A stretch of 64,000 nucleotides of DNA from Mesonia sediminis (GTDB taxonomy: Bacteria; Bacteroidota; Bacteroidia; Flavobacteriales; Flavobacteriaceae). The DNA lies in contig NZ_JBHULZ010000002.1 of the NCBI RefSeq assembly GCF_042684705.1, positions 1-64,000 of the forward strand, read 5' to 3'. Each line of letters begins with the position of its first letter. The stretch's first letter is position 1. Position numbers and translations under genes: made by a program. Of this stretch, positions 36,483 through 45,021 are shown piece after piece. The notes beneath the pieces were generated by a model. It was not told the origin of the DNA, searched no databases, and saw only the letters and a program-made list of their open reading frames with translations.

Positions 36483-38570
36483 ATGAAAGAACACATCAAA
36501 TTCAACATACTTAACTTCAATTGGCCTCGTAAGCTTTTAACTTTTTACGTGTCACTCAATAAAGAAGAAGGTGTAGACACCATTCATTACAGAAAGTTTC
36601 CGTATAACATTACCGATGTGTTCAGTAAGGAAGAATTAGAGGGGAAAGAAGAAATTTATACCACTTTTACAACACCCAAAAAAGACTTCAAAGCTTTAAA
36701 AGTAGATTGTAACAATGCCAATCTAGACCTGTACAAGCAGTTTCTTAACACTCAAATAAGAAAGTATTTTGATAGCCTAAACATCATTAATCGCAAAAAC
36801 GGTGTGCTTAAAGATAGACAAGTTTGGATAGTAGATAAAGATAACTATCATAAAGATTTTCACTATTACGATAGATATACGCTTAAAATTCAAATAGGCC
36901 AAGTTTCAAAACACCCCGAGTTGGTCGTGTCTTACAATGGTACATCAAAAATTTTAAAAAAATCAATACTAGAACTAGAAGATTCACATCTGGCAACCAA
37001 GGCTATTTACAGAAATAGAGTAGTAAATCTACAAGTTGATAAAGATACACCTGAAAAACAAGAATTCTACAACAGTTTGATTTTAGAAGAAGTGTTCCCG
37101 CGTTTAAATCCTAAACTTCAAAGAGCGCTCAACATTCCTTTTAAATTTGAAAAAACTGAAAACAGATATACCCAATATCTTGAGAAAATTGAAAAATTCA
37201 CCAAAGAATACCTTTATACCGAAGATTTTAAAAAGATATGCGATTTTAGAAGTCAAGAATTTATAGATGCTCCATTAAGCCGCATAGGTCATATACCTAA
37301 AGACAAAGGTCTATTAGAATATGGTAAAAATGCTCAGGGTAATAAGCAAACTGGCATCACACCAAAATTAGAACTCAATAGATACAGACCTTATTTTAGG
37401 CCACCCAATCCAAACATCAAATTCTTTTTTATTTATCACAAAGAACACGAGGCAACCATAAAAAAACTATGGGGGTATCTTAAAAAAGGGACAGGTAAAT
37501 ACTACCAAGGTTTAAAAAAATTCATCGATATTCCTGTCAATTCAGCACCAAAGCACTTCATAGAATTTGAAAATAAGAAAAACCCAATTCCTGAAATAGA
37601 AGAAAAACTTGGCGATTTAAAATGGGATCCATCTGTTGCATACCTCGCATTTTACATTAGCCCATACACCCGTTTTGAATCCGACCCCGAACTAAAGAAT
37701 ATTTATTATCAGTTAAAAGAATTATGTCTTAAAGAAGACATTATGACCCAAGCTATAGATTTTGAAGATTTACAACGCAACATCAATAACTATCAATGGC
37801 ACTTAAACAACATTTCACTGGCCATTCACGCTAAATTAGGCGGTAAACCTTGGAAACTCGCGCTTACTGAAAAGAAAGAATTGGTTATTGGTGTAGGCGC
37901 ATTTACTAATCAAGAAAAAAATCACCGTTATGTAGCAAGTGCATTTAGCTTTCAAAACAATGGTATTTTCAATAGGTTCAATTGTTTTTCAAAAACAGAA
38001 ACTGAGGTATTAGCAGGAAGCATCGTTACAGCAATCCGAACATTTTTTAACCAGACCGAAGCAGATAAGATTGTGATTCACTTTTATAAGGAAATGAGTA
38101 AAAAAGAAATGCAACCCATTCTTGAAGGTATGCATAACCTTAACTTGGAAAACAAGCCTATTTACATTCTTAATATCAATAAAACTGAAACTAAAGACAT
38201 CATAGCATACGACACAGATTTTGTAGATAATCTGATGCCTTATAGCGGTACATTCATACGCTTAGGCGAGCGTAAATTTTTATTATTTAACAACGGTAGA
38301 TTTGAAGGCGAACGCTTTTATGATTCTGATGGCTTTCCATTTCCAATTAAAGTCAGTATGAGTAGCCCTAATGAAGATGCTTTTGAAGATGAGAATGTAA
38401 TTACTGAGTTGCTAACACAAGTATTTCAGTTTAGTAGATTGTACTGGAAATCTTTAAAACCTCAAAATGTACCTATAACAATTAAATACCCTGAAATGGT
38501 TGCACAATTAGTACCACGTTTTAAAAACGATATTGATGAGGAAGCAAAAAATAAACTTTGGTTTTTATAG
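36483..38570 (+). CDS. Prokaryotic Argonaute, catalytically inactive
   Basis: 695 residues. N-terminal ~340 residues are unassigned (N/PAZ-like position). The MID region follows (~340-455; KNIYYQLKELCLKEDIMTQ, NNISLAIHAKLGGKPW), then PIWI. The first catalytic Asp is replaced (ELVIGVGAF, ~466-474), and the third-Asp strand reads VIHFYKEMSKK (~531), so the DEDX tetrad is missing. The C-terminus NVPITIKYPEMVAQL is typical of bacterial Agos. It should bind guide and target but not slice, as in long-B Agos that act through partner proteins. It heads a tight operon with a helicase (2-nt gap) and an HTH protein. Confidence 0.85.
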   Translation: MKEHIKFNILNFNWPRKLLTFYVSLNKEEGVDTIHYRKFPYNITDVFSKEELEGKEEIYTTFTTPKKDFKALKVDCNNANLDLYKQFLNTQIRKYFDSLNIINRKNGVLKDRQVWIVDKDNYHKDFHYYDRYTLKIQIGQVSKHPELVVSYNGTSKILKKSILELEDSHLATKAIYRNRVVNLQVDKDTPEKQEFYNSLILEEVFPRLNPKLQRALNIPFKFEKTENRYTQYLEKIEKFTKEYLYTEDFKKICDFRSQEFIDAPLSRIGHIPKDKGLLEYGKNAQGNKQTGITPKLELNRYRPYFRPPNPNIKFFFIYHKEHEATIKKLWGYLKKGTGKYYQGLKKFIDIPVNSAPKHFIEFENKKNPIPEIEEKLGDLKWDPSVAYLAFYISPYTRFESDPELKNIYYQLKELCLKEDIMTQAIDFEDLQRNINNYQWHLNNISLAIHAKLGGKPWKLALTEKKELVIGVGAFTNQEKNHRYVASAFSFQNNGIFNRFNCFSKTETEVLAGSIVTAIRTFFNQTEADKIVIHFYKEMSKKEMQPILEGMHNLNLENKPIYILNINKTETKDIIAYDTDFVDNLMPYSGTFIRLGERKFLLFNNGRFEGERFYDSDGFPFPIKVSMSSPNEDAFEDENVITELLTQVFQFSRLYWKSLKPQNVPITIKYPEMVAQLVPRFKNDIDEEAKNKLWFL

Positions 38571-38572
38571 CT

Positions 38573-40291
38573 ATGAAATTAACTAAAGAACAAAAAGCTA
38601 TAATCAATTCTGAAGGCAACATTCGTATTAACGCTATTGCTGGTTCGGGCAAAACGACTACAGTAATTGAATATGCTGCAAGCAGACCCAAAACAGCTAA
38701 AATTCTATACTTGGTATTTAATAAATCTGTTAAAACAGAAGCAATACACAAGTTTAAACAAAAGGGCTTATCCAACGTCAAGGTAGAAACTGCTCACTCT
38801 CTGGCACATCGTTACATAGTTAGGAAACACAATTATAGAGTCTGCCAAGGATACAAGTCACACGAGTTAGTACCAATATTAGGTTTATTCGAAGATTCAC
38901 AACGTCACGGTGCGTACATATTAGCAAATCACATCAACAAGTTAGCATCATATTACTGTAATAGTGATGCTGAAAGAGTAAGCGATTTAAAATATTTGGA
39001 AACACTAACAGACCCAAAGGCAAAAGGTTTTGTTTCAAAGTATTTAGACACCATAGTTGAAAAAACAGAATACTTCATCGAACGAATGGATAAAGGTGAA
39101 ATAGATATCATACACGATTTCTACCTCAAAAAGTACCAACTCTCTTTTCCTAAATTAAAGTATGATTACATACTATTTGATGAAGGTCAAGATGCCTCAG
39201 CAGCTATGCTCGATATTTTTATGAGCCAAGAGGCAACCAAGGTAATTGTAGGTGATACGCATCAACAAATATATTCTTGGCGATATGCGGTAAACTCTTT
39301 AGAAAAAACACAGTTTAAGACATATAACTTATCTACCAGCTTTAGGTTTAATCAAGATATTGCAGATTTAGCAAAAAGCACATTAGACTTAAAACGAAAT
39401 GTAGTGGAGTACAATGCGGTTTCAATTCAAGGCAAGGGAAATTGTGATACAATTCAAACAAAAGCAATATTAGCACGAACAAATTTAGGCTTATTAGTCA
39501 ATGCAATAGAATATGTTGTTGAAGAAAATAAAGCATCTAAAATTTACTTTGAAGGCAATATCAATTCTTATACTTATGCTGAAGATGGGGCATCACTTTA
39601 CGATATTTTAAACCTACATCAAGACAAAAAACATCTGATTAGAGATACACTGATTAAGGGGATGAAGGATTTAGAGGATTTAGAGGATTATATTAAGAAA
39701 ACCGAAGATGTTCAATTGGGCCTAATGGTAGAGGTAGTAAAAAAATACGGCGATAAAATTCCTACCATTATTAAGGAAATTAAAACAAAGCACATCAATA
39801 GCGATAGAAAGGATGAAGCAGAAATCATCTTTTCAACCGTGCACCGCAGTAAAGGTATGGAATATGATGCGGTAAAGTTGGCAGCAGATTTTATTGATAA
39901 AGATAGAATACAGCACCTACAAGACGAATACGAAGGTTTATTAGCAGATAGAATAAATGAAGAAATAAATCTCTTATATGTAGCCATAACAAGAGTGAAG
40001 AATACATTGGTAATTCCAGAAAATTACATTCCCGATTATTTTAAATCATCCCCCAATATAAAACCTATTGCCGTCCCGGTAGAAGAAGATCAACAGATCG
40101 ATGGAAATTCCCCTATTGCAAAAGAAATTCAAAAAAAGTACCCAAATGCCTTTACACCTTGGACGTTTGAACAAGACCAAATACTAAAACAGGGGTTACG
40201 TGATGGTATTACTATCAAAGGGATCGCAACAACCCTAGAACGCTCAACCAAATCAATTAGAGCAAGAATGAAAGTTTTATCAATTGAATAA
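38573..40291 (+). CDS. UvrD/Rep-type SF1 helicase with C-terminal HTH-like tail, Argonaute partner
   Basis: 572 residues from ATG 38573, 2 nt after the Argonaute stop (a TTG inside that gene is an alternative). Motifs: Q motif LTKEQKAII, Walker A AIAGSGKTT (21-29), Walker B DEGQD (203-207), motif III VGDTHQQIYSWR, motif V STVHRSKGMEYD (~421) and motif VI LLYVAITRVKNTL (~467). All ATPase residues look intact. The last ~45 residues (FTPWTFEQDQILKQGLRDG, IKGIATTLERSTKSIRARM) look like a Myb/SANT-type or HTH module. It probably unwinds or translocates on DNA at Ago-bound targets; that is inference from the operon. Confidence 0.88.
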   Translation: MKLTKEQKAIINSEGNIRINAIAGSGKTTTVIEYAASRPKTAKILYLVFNKSVKTEAIHKFKQKGLSNVKVETAHSLAHRYIVRKHNYRVCQGYKSHELVPILGLFEDSQRHGAYILANHINKLASYYCNSDAERVSDLKYLETLTDPKAKGFVSKYLDTIVEKTEYFIERMDKGEIDIIHDFYLKKYQLSFPKLKYDYILFDEGQDASAAMLDIFMSQEATKVIVGDTHQQIYSWRYAVNSLEKTQFKTYNLSTSFRFNQDIADLAKSTLDLKRNVVEYNAVSIQGKGNCDTIQTKAILARTNLGLLVNAIEYVVEENKASKIYFEGNINSYTYAEDGASLYDILNLHQDKKHLIRDTLIKGMKDLEDLEDYIKKTEDVQLGLMVEVVKKYGDKIPTIIKEIKTKHINSDRKDEAEIIFSTVHRSKGMEYDAVKLAADFIDKDRIQHLQDEYEGLLADRINEEINLLYVAITRVKNTLVIPENYIPDYFKSSPNIKPIAVPVEEDQQIDGNSPIAKEIQKKYPNAFTPWTFEQDQILKQGLRDGITIKGIATTLERSTKSIRARMKVLSIE

Positions 40292-40298
40292 GTCTATA

Positions 40299-41432
40299 AT
40301 GTCAAATAAGTCTTTAACCAGAAAACAATTATATGATTTAGTTTGGAGTAAACCAGTTACCCATATTGCTAAGGAATATGGGTTTTCTGATAATGGTATA
40401 CGTAAGATTTGCAAAAAGTATAACATTCCATTACCTAAAAATGGGTATTGGTCTAAAATTAAATTCAATAAAAAAGTAACTAAAACAAAACTGCCTAAGC
40501 AAGACGATAATCCCCAAATCACTTTAGAGAAGTCTATCTCTGTCGTTTCTGGTGGCAACCATATCAATTCTCAGATGGCTTTAAGGAAAAAGGAACTTAA
40601 GGAAATAGAGGATTTGACGTTTACAGTTCCAGATCGCATATCAAAACCGCATAAGTATGTAACGGCCACCAAAGAGTATCACAAACAGTTGAAGATAATA
40701 CGAAAACGAGGTGGCTGGAGTAGCGATGTGGATTCATCAGATGCTTTGAATATAAATGTGTCAGAAAGCTTAGTCCCAAGAGCCCTCAGAATATTTGATA
40801 CGTTACTTAAAGTTTTTGACAAAAGAGGTTACAAGATTTCCTCAAATAAAAAGACAGAAGTAACCATAAATGGGCAATCCTACTCAATACGCATCACGGA
40901 GAAATCAAAGAGAGTAAAACGAGAAGACAATCGAAGTTGGGACTCTTACGTTTTTGTTCCCACGGGTAGATTATGCTTAAAAATTGATGATTACTCACCT
41001 ATAAAAGAATGGGCAGATTCAAAAACTAAACAATTAGAAGAAAGAGTTCTTGATATTCTTTCTTGGTTAGAAATCAGGGCCAAAAAAGATGAGGAACAAG
41101 CAATCCAAAGCGCTCTATGGCGTAAAAAATTTGAGGAAGAAAGAGAAAGAGAAAAGCAACTACAAGCCTTAAAGGATAATGAATTGAATCGTTTTCAACA
41201 ATTATTTGATACCGCATCTAGATGGCATAAATCCCAATATCTGAGAAACTACATCAATGAGTTTGAAAAATATGCACTTGATTCAAAAACGCTTGATTCC
41301 GATAAACAAGAGTGGGTTAAATGGGCAAAGGAAAAAGCAGATTGGTACGACCCCTTTATAGAAAAAGAAGTCGATCTGCTAAAGGATATTGATAGAGATA
41401 CGTTAAAACCTAAAAAGAGAAACTATTGGTAG
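40299..41432 (+). CDS. HTH/coiled-coil protein, third gene of the Argonaute operon
   Basis: 377 residues from ATG 40299, 7 nt after the helicase stop. An N-terminal helix-turn-helix is clear (LTRKQLYDLVWSKPVTHIAK, EYGFSDNGIRKICKKYNIPLPKNGYWSK), a domain seen in many proteins of mobile and defence regions. The middle (150-225) looks beta-rich, and ~230-330 is a coiled coil (EEQAIQSALWRKKFEEERER). No catalytic motif was recognised. It may bind DNA for regulation or help target the complex. Confidence 0.8.
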   Translation: MSNKSLTRKQLYDLVWSKPVTHIAKEYGFSDNGIRKICKKYNIPLPKNGYWSKIKFNKKVTKTKLPKQDDNPQITLEKSISVVSGGNHINSQMALRKKELKEIEDLTFTVPDRISKPHKYVTATKEYHKQLKIIRKRGGWSSDVDSSDALNINVSESLVPRALRIFDTLLKVFDKRGYKISSNKKTEVTINGQSYSIRITEKSKRVKREDNRSWDSYVFVPTGRLCLKIDDYSPIKEWADSKTKQLEERVLDILSWLEIRAKKDEEQAIQSALWRKKFEEEREREKQLQALKDNELNRFQQLFDTASRWHKSQYLRNYINEFEKYALDSKTLDSDKQEWVKWAKEKADWYDPFIEKEVDLLKDIDRDTLKPKKRNYW

Positions 41433-41530
41433 TAAAGAAACACACTAAAAGCCCCACCTTCGGCACTTACTCGTTCATTCGTTCCGCGCGCTTCACTCAT
41501 TCAGTCGCAAAAGCCTACGGTTCCGCGCAG

Positions 41531-41596
41531 CACCAGCAATAGTTTTATTAGGCATAGGATTTTTTAAAGAAACGAAGTTCAAAACTATTGCTCGTG
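41531..41596. repeat. 16-bp inverted repeat
   Basis: CACCAGCAATAGTTTT (41531-41546) against AAAACTATTGCTCGTG (41581-41596): 15 of 16 pairs, 34-base spacer. Confidence 0.7.
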
Positions 41597-41712
41597 CTTC
41601 TTGCCTTTGCCCTCGGGTTTTCTCTTTCAATTAAACAGCAGTACAAACAATAAACATTCGGGAAGGCAGGTAATAAGGTGTTCGTCAGTTGTTCCATTTA
41701 GTTCCATAAAAC

Positions 41713-41808
41713 ATATCTGCAAGCCAGCATCGATTTTCCATTGTCACCTCGAGCGCAGTCGAGAGGTCTTAAATACAAATAACACTTTTACAGGTATGGC
41801 TTGCATAT
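41713..41808. repeat. 12-pair inverted repeat enclosing a CTCGA hairpin
   Basis: ATATCTGCAAGCCA (41713-41726) against TGGCTTGCATAT (41797-41808), one bulged base. Inside is CACCTCGAGCGCAGTCGAGA (41745 onward), a form of hairpin that recurs widely between flavobacterial genes. Confidence 0.6.
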
Positions 41809-42007
41809 ACCATAAATAGCCCCACTGCGGCGACACGTCCTCGCTGGCACTATTTATTTGTTTTATTACACACACTTCACGCCTTCCTCACCCGTAGCTA
41901 CTCTTGTCCCTTAAAATCCCAATAAAGTCAGCGCGATGCGCTGTCATAATAATTAAGGGTCAACCGCTACTTAATGCTTTGCGAGCCTGCGGGTCGCTTC
42001 GGGCTAC

Positions 42008-42182
42008 GACCTAAACCCCATAGCAGAATTTCGTTATGAGAAGGTCAAAACGCTAAGAAATCAATCTTTAAGATACAAGAGCATAGTGATAACTACGCTT
42101 GCAGGATTTTAAAGAAGCAAAGCGATTGAGTTCGACGCGTTTTTTGACTTAAGAATAGGTAGTCTGCTATGAGGTTTAGGTC
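42008..42182. repeat. 20-bp inverted repeat with nested inner stem
   Basis: GACCTAAACCCCATAGCAGA (42008-42027) against TCTGCTATGAGGTTTAGGTC (42163-42182): 19 of 20 pairs. Inside, AAGGTCAAAACGC (42040-42052 region) can pair with GCGTTTTTTGACTT with bulges, so a single long hairpin of ~175 nt can form. Confidence 0.75.
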
Positions 42183-42757
42183 TACAGGCTGTCACAGTTT
42201 TTGAGTACATCCAAGTCACAATATGAAATCACCGCAACCATTTCAAAAAGCTGTATTGCAATCATAAACCAACCACCTTTAAACGACATTTAAACCATAA
42301 TTAAACAGCGGATGATTACATATTGCAACCGCTCACAAGAGCAGCTCATTACGTCAGCAATTTAAGCCAACGCACCACGGCAGGTTATACATCTCATATA
42401 GGAATGTCAATCACAAATCATCTATTTCCTCAAAATCCGCAATTCCTTAAATCACCTTTTTAAGAAAGATGATAACCTACCGCCACCGAAATAAATTGCT
42501 TCCTACAATCACTGCCCTTGCCTTTCCCACCGCATCAAAAAACTGCGCCAGCCTTGTGTATAAACATAGCCGTGAGAGCCTTCCGCTCGAATTTAACAAA
42601 CAGCCGTAATATACTCAAACAGTAGAAACCCAATTGAACAAACTCGCTACAGGCTATCACTCACAGCACCCTCGCTCATCTCGCAGTCGGCTCGCGCCTT
42701 TTGATTACCTGCTCAACAAATATTTTGAACTACCAGTTATTTAAGTAACTTTATAGA

Positions 42758-43771
42758 ATGAATAAAATATTCCGTACTTATAACACATTAAACGCTTCCA
42801 TATTTGACCTTATAAGCGGTACAACCGAGGTAAAGCAAACATTAGGTTTAGCATTTCTACTATCACAAGACAAAAAAACTCTACAAGCATTCCTAAAGTT
42901 AGACGAGATAAAAAGAGTTACAGGAAACATTAATCTAAGCAAGTTCAGCAAAGTAATCGTCCATTCTGAACTTATTTCAGAATCAGGTAAAAGAGCAGAT
43001 ATTGTAATTCAACTCTATAAAAACAATGAACCCGCAATAGCTTTAATAATTGAAGCAAAGACAGCTTCTAAAAGCGTTAAGGGTAAAATGGTCATAGACC
43101 AATTACAAGCCTATTTAAAGCCAGAAGAATTTCCTTTACTATCTCAATTTAACACTTACGGTTGCACCTTGACGAAGAACGATGTAGTAATAAACCATCA
43201 GAGTATCACGGCAGTTTCTTGGCATCGAATCTTCGAGTTCTTAAACAAACAAAAAGGGCTTGCTCAACAATTTTTATCTTTCATTTCAAACATCAAAGGA
43301 ACTATGAAATTTTACGAAAAAGAAGTTTATTCAATTCCAGCAGGAGGTAGCTTTAAATATCAATATGATCATCCATTTATTTATGAATGTCCAAATGAAG
43401 GACACCAATATACCTCAATGAAAAAACCACTGTATTTAGCTTTTAGAAAAAGTCCTGGTGGGATTATGGAAAAACTTTTTGGAGTTGACGACGTTATCAT
43501 TATGAATCCTCACACAGATTTTGAAGCCTTTTGGAATAATAAAGCCTACACTAAAGAAGTTAAAGACCGTGTGAAGTACTATTGTGATAATGTATGGAAA
43601 GGCCGTTACTATGATAATAATGAAAAGCAATTTTTCATTCTTTCAAAAACAAATCAAATAGAATTACCACACCATCCAAAACCATTGAAGAACAATTCTT
43701 TCAGGGCATATTACAAGTTGTCAGACATTCTTGATAGAAGTACTAATATCGTTGAGAAAGATAGAGATTAG
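42758..43771 (+). CDS. PD-(D/E)XK nuclease-like protein
   Basis: 337 residues. The nuclease core is at 68-120: Glu71 (VHSELISE), Asp81 (KRADIVIQ), Glu99-Ala-Lys101 (IIEAKTA) and Gln115 (VIDQLQAYL), the full catalytic pattern of the superfamily. The C-terminal 170 residues (from FYEKEVYSIPAGGSFKYQYD) match no family known to me and may recognise the substrate or trigger. It is a single-gene unit at the right end of the cargo; a stand-alone abortive-infection or restriction role is plausible but unproved. Confidence 0.8.
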   Translation: MNKIFRTYNTLNASIFDLISGTTEVKQTLGLAFLLSQDKKTLQAFLKLDEIKRVTGNINLSKFSKVIVHSELISESGKRADIVIQLYKNNEPAIALIIEAKTASKSVKGKMVIDQLQAYLKPEEFPLLSQFNTYGCTLTKNDVVINHQSITAVSWHRIFEFLNKQKGLAQQFLSFISNIKGTMKFYEKEVYSIPAGGSFKYQYDHPFIYECPNEGHQYTSMKKPLYLAFRKSPGGIMEKLFGVDDVIIMNPHTDFEAFWNNKAYTKEVKDRVKYYCDNVWKGRYYDNNEKQFFILSKTNQIELPHHPKPLKNNSFRAYYKLSDILDRSTNIVEKDRD

Positions 43772-43792
43772 CGAAAGAGTAAAAAGAAGGCA

Positions 43793-43826
43793 AATATAGA
43801 TGGCTTCCACCGCCTACCGCTATATT
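43793..43826. repeat. Nested hairpin AATATAG/CTATATT
   Basis: AATATAG (43793-43799) pairs with CTATATT (43820-43826), and between them GGC pairs with GCC. Together with the next repeat it forms a compact structured block. Confidence 0.5.
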
Positions 43827-43847
43827 CCAGTAAAGCTCAAGCCACAA

Positions 43848-43899
43848 GGGTTTTGAAAAAAATAGTACGCTACAAAATGGCGTACTTTTTTTAAAACCC
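43848..43899. repeat. Near-perfect 20-bp inverted repeat
   Basis: GGGTTTT-AAAAAAA-GTACGC on one side and GCGTACTTTTTTTAAAACCC on the other, with three extra bases on the left arm. It could be a bidirectional terminator or a nicking or recombination site. Confidence 0.7.
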
Positions 43900-44161
43900 T
43901 ATCCAAGCGCACGATTTTTTCCAAAAAGCTTGACAGAAATGCCACGCCATCAGCAAAACGGCTTTCTTTTTTCTCTTTTTCTTTTAAAAAAATGTGTTCA
44001 TTTTCTTAGTTTAATGCAAAACACAGCAAAAGTCTGCAACCGAAACTGATAACATCTATTTGCACAGAAGTTGCCATATATTACGCAGAACTGGTATTGC
44101 TTCAGGCCAAAGCCGTACCAAGTCCGAATCAAATTTTGTTTAACCCCAAAAAATCAGAACA

Positions 44162-44803
44162 ATGGGTAAAATAGCACAAGGAATCTTAGGTGGGCTTTCA
44201 GGTAAGGTTGGAAACGTTATCGGTGGAAGCTGGAAAGGAATTGACTACATCAGAATTAAACCTTCAAGTGTAGCCAATCCTCGAACTGAAGGTCAGGTAA
44301 ACCAACGAAACAGGTTTACTGTGACTTTGGAATTTTTACAGGCAATTAAGCCGTTTATCAAACAAGGATACAAATCGCTTGCGATTAAGAAAACCGAGTT
44401 TAATGCGGCTATGTCTTACATCTTGAATAATGCAGTAATCGGTACTGCACCAAACTTTAACATCAATTACAATGATGCTTTAGTTAGCCGTGGAGGACTT
44501 TCAGGCGTTCTAAATGGAACAACTGATTTAACCAACCCTGGCGAAGTAACTTTCGACTGGGATGATAACTCAGGAGAAGGAAATGCCAATACGACCGATA
44601 AGGCAATGCTATTGGTTTACAATCCTGCAAAGAAAGAATCTATTTCTGTGATTGATGGTAACCTCAGAACTTCAGGAAGTCAAACCGTAGTCATACCGGC
44701 TACTTATGCAGGAGATACTGTAGAGCTGTTTGCAGCCTTCATTACCGCAGATGGCAGTCAAGTATCTAACAGTACTTATTTAGGCTCTGGAACCGCTCAA
44801 TAA
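44162..44803 (+). CDS. DUF6266 family protein
   Basis: 213 residues. The family opening is plain: GKIAQGILGGLSGKVGNVIG followed by WKGIDYIRIKP and PRTEGQVNQRNRF. The rest is beta-rich (GLSGVLNGTTDLTNPGEVTFDWDDN). No signal peptide. DUF6266 proteins are frequent in Bacteroidota, sometimes in mobile regions; function is unknown. This is the last gene of the element, 204 nt before the right attachment core, and has its own terminator. Confidence 0.85.
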   Translation: MGKIAQGILGGLSGKVGNVIGGSWKGIDYIRIKPSSVANPRTEGQVNQRNRFTVTLEFLQAIKPFIKQGYKSLAIKKTEFNAAMSYILNNAVIGTAPNFNINYNDALVSRGGLSGVLNGTTDLTNPGEVTFDWDDNSGEGNANTTDKAMLLVYNPAKKESISVIDGNLRTSGSQTVVIPATYAGDTVELFAAFITADGSQVSNSTYLGSGTAQ

Positions 44804-44823
44804 GTCTTAGGATTGAAGTTAGG

Positions 44824-44850
44824 AAACCGCTCTTTGTGAGCGGTTTTTTT
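44824..44850 (+). terminator. Terminator after DUF6266 gene
   Basis: AAACCGCTC, loop TTTGT, GAGCGGTTTTTTT. Confidence 0.88.
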
Positions 44851-45006
44851 ATGCTCTATTCATTAAATTTTCTATCTTAGTGACCTAATAATGATAGTTT
44901 ACCGTTTGTGTTTATTTGCTGTGAATTATCCCTTTTCTGAATTATTTTGTATGCTATTTGTTGCCCAAATGCTCTAACCCTAATAAATATAAGGTAAGTT
45001 ACATAT

Positions 45007-45021
45007 TGTATCGGGAAGTAA
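45007..45021 (+). repeat. Right attachment core (attR)
   Basis: TGTATCGGGAAGTAA. In the mnmE frame it also reads Cys-Ile-Gly-Lys-stop; the single difference from the left core (GGA/GGG) is synonymous. Confidence 0.82.

Larger units (their letters stand above)
41433..42757. other. 1.3 kb gene-free stretch rich in inverted repeats
   Basis: No convincing coding frame on either strand; a 72-codon frame at 41601-41819 looks random. The stretch carries three long-range inverted repeats (listed separately) and small hairpins: CTCGA/TCGAG (41748-41763) and CAGCGC-GAT-GCGCTG (41929-41943). A direct repeat GTTCCGCGC lies at 41481 and 41520. Base composition is richer in C and G on this strand than the AT-rich genes on either side. 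It could be decayed mobilisation DNA, an origin of transfer or structured RNA. Confidence 0.6.
43772..44161. other. Structured gap between the nuclease and DUF6266 genes
   Basis: No gene seen. It holds the two inverted repeats listed next, then AT-rich DNA, which presumably carries the DUF6266 promoter, though no clean TAnnTTTG box was found. Confidence 0.5.
21036..45021. mobile_element. ~24 kb integrated element (defence island) in the 3' end of mnmE
   Basis: The boundaries are the direct repeat TGTATCGGAAAGTAA (21036-21050) and TGTATCGGGAAGTAA (45007-45021). Just inside the left repeat lie a zinc-ribbon HTH protein and a tyrosine integrase, followed by replication-type genes common to Bacteroidota mobilisable elements. 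Cargo is nearly all antiphage-type genes. No relaxase, coupling protein or type IV secretion gene is present. The 3' end of mnmE/trmE is a known insertion site for genomic islands (for example SGI1 in Salmonella). Confidence 0.88.

Noticed and set aside
36483..38570. Short Argonaute of the SPARTA/SPARSA kind
   Set aside because: At 695 residues the chain has a large N-terminal region before MID-PIWI, and no TIR, Sir2 or nuclease-APAZ gene is adjacent.
41601..41819. 72-codon frame in the gene-free block
   Set aside because: Low-complexity sequence with no ribosome site and no domain, lying across two of the inverted repeats; judged random.
21036..45021. Prophage
   Set aside because: No terminase, portal, capsid, tail or lysis gene. 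DUF6266 alone does not indicate a phage.
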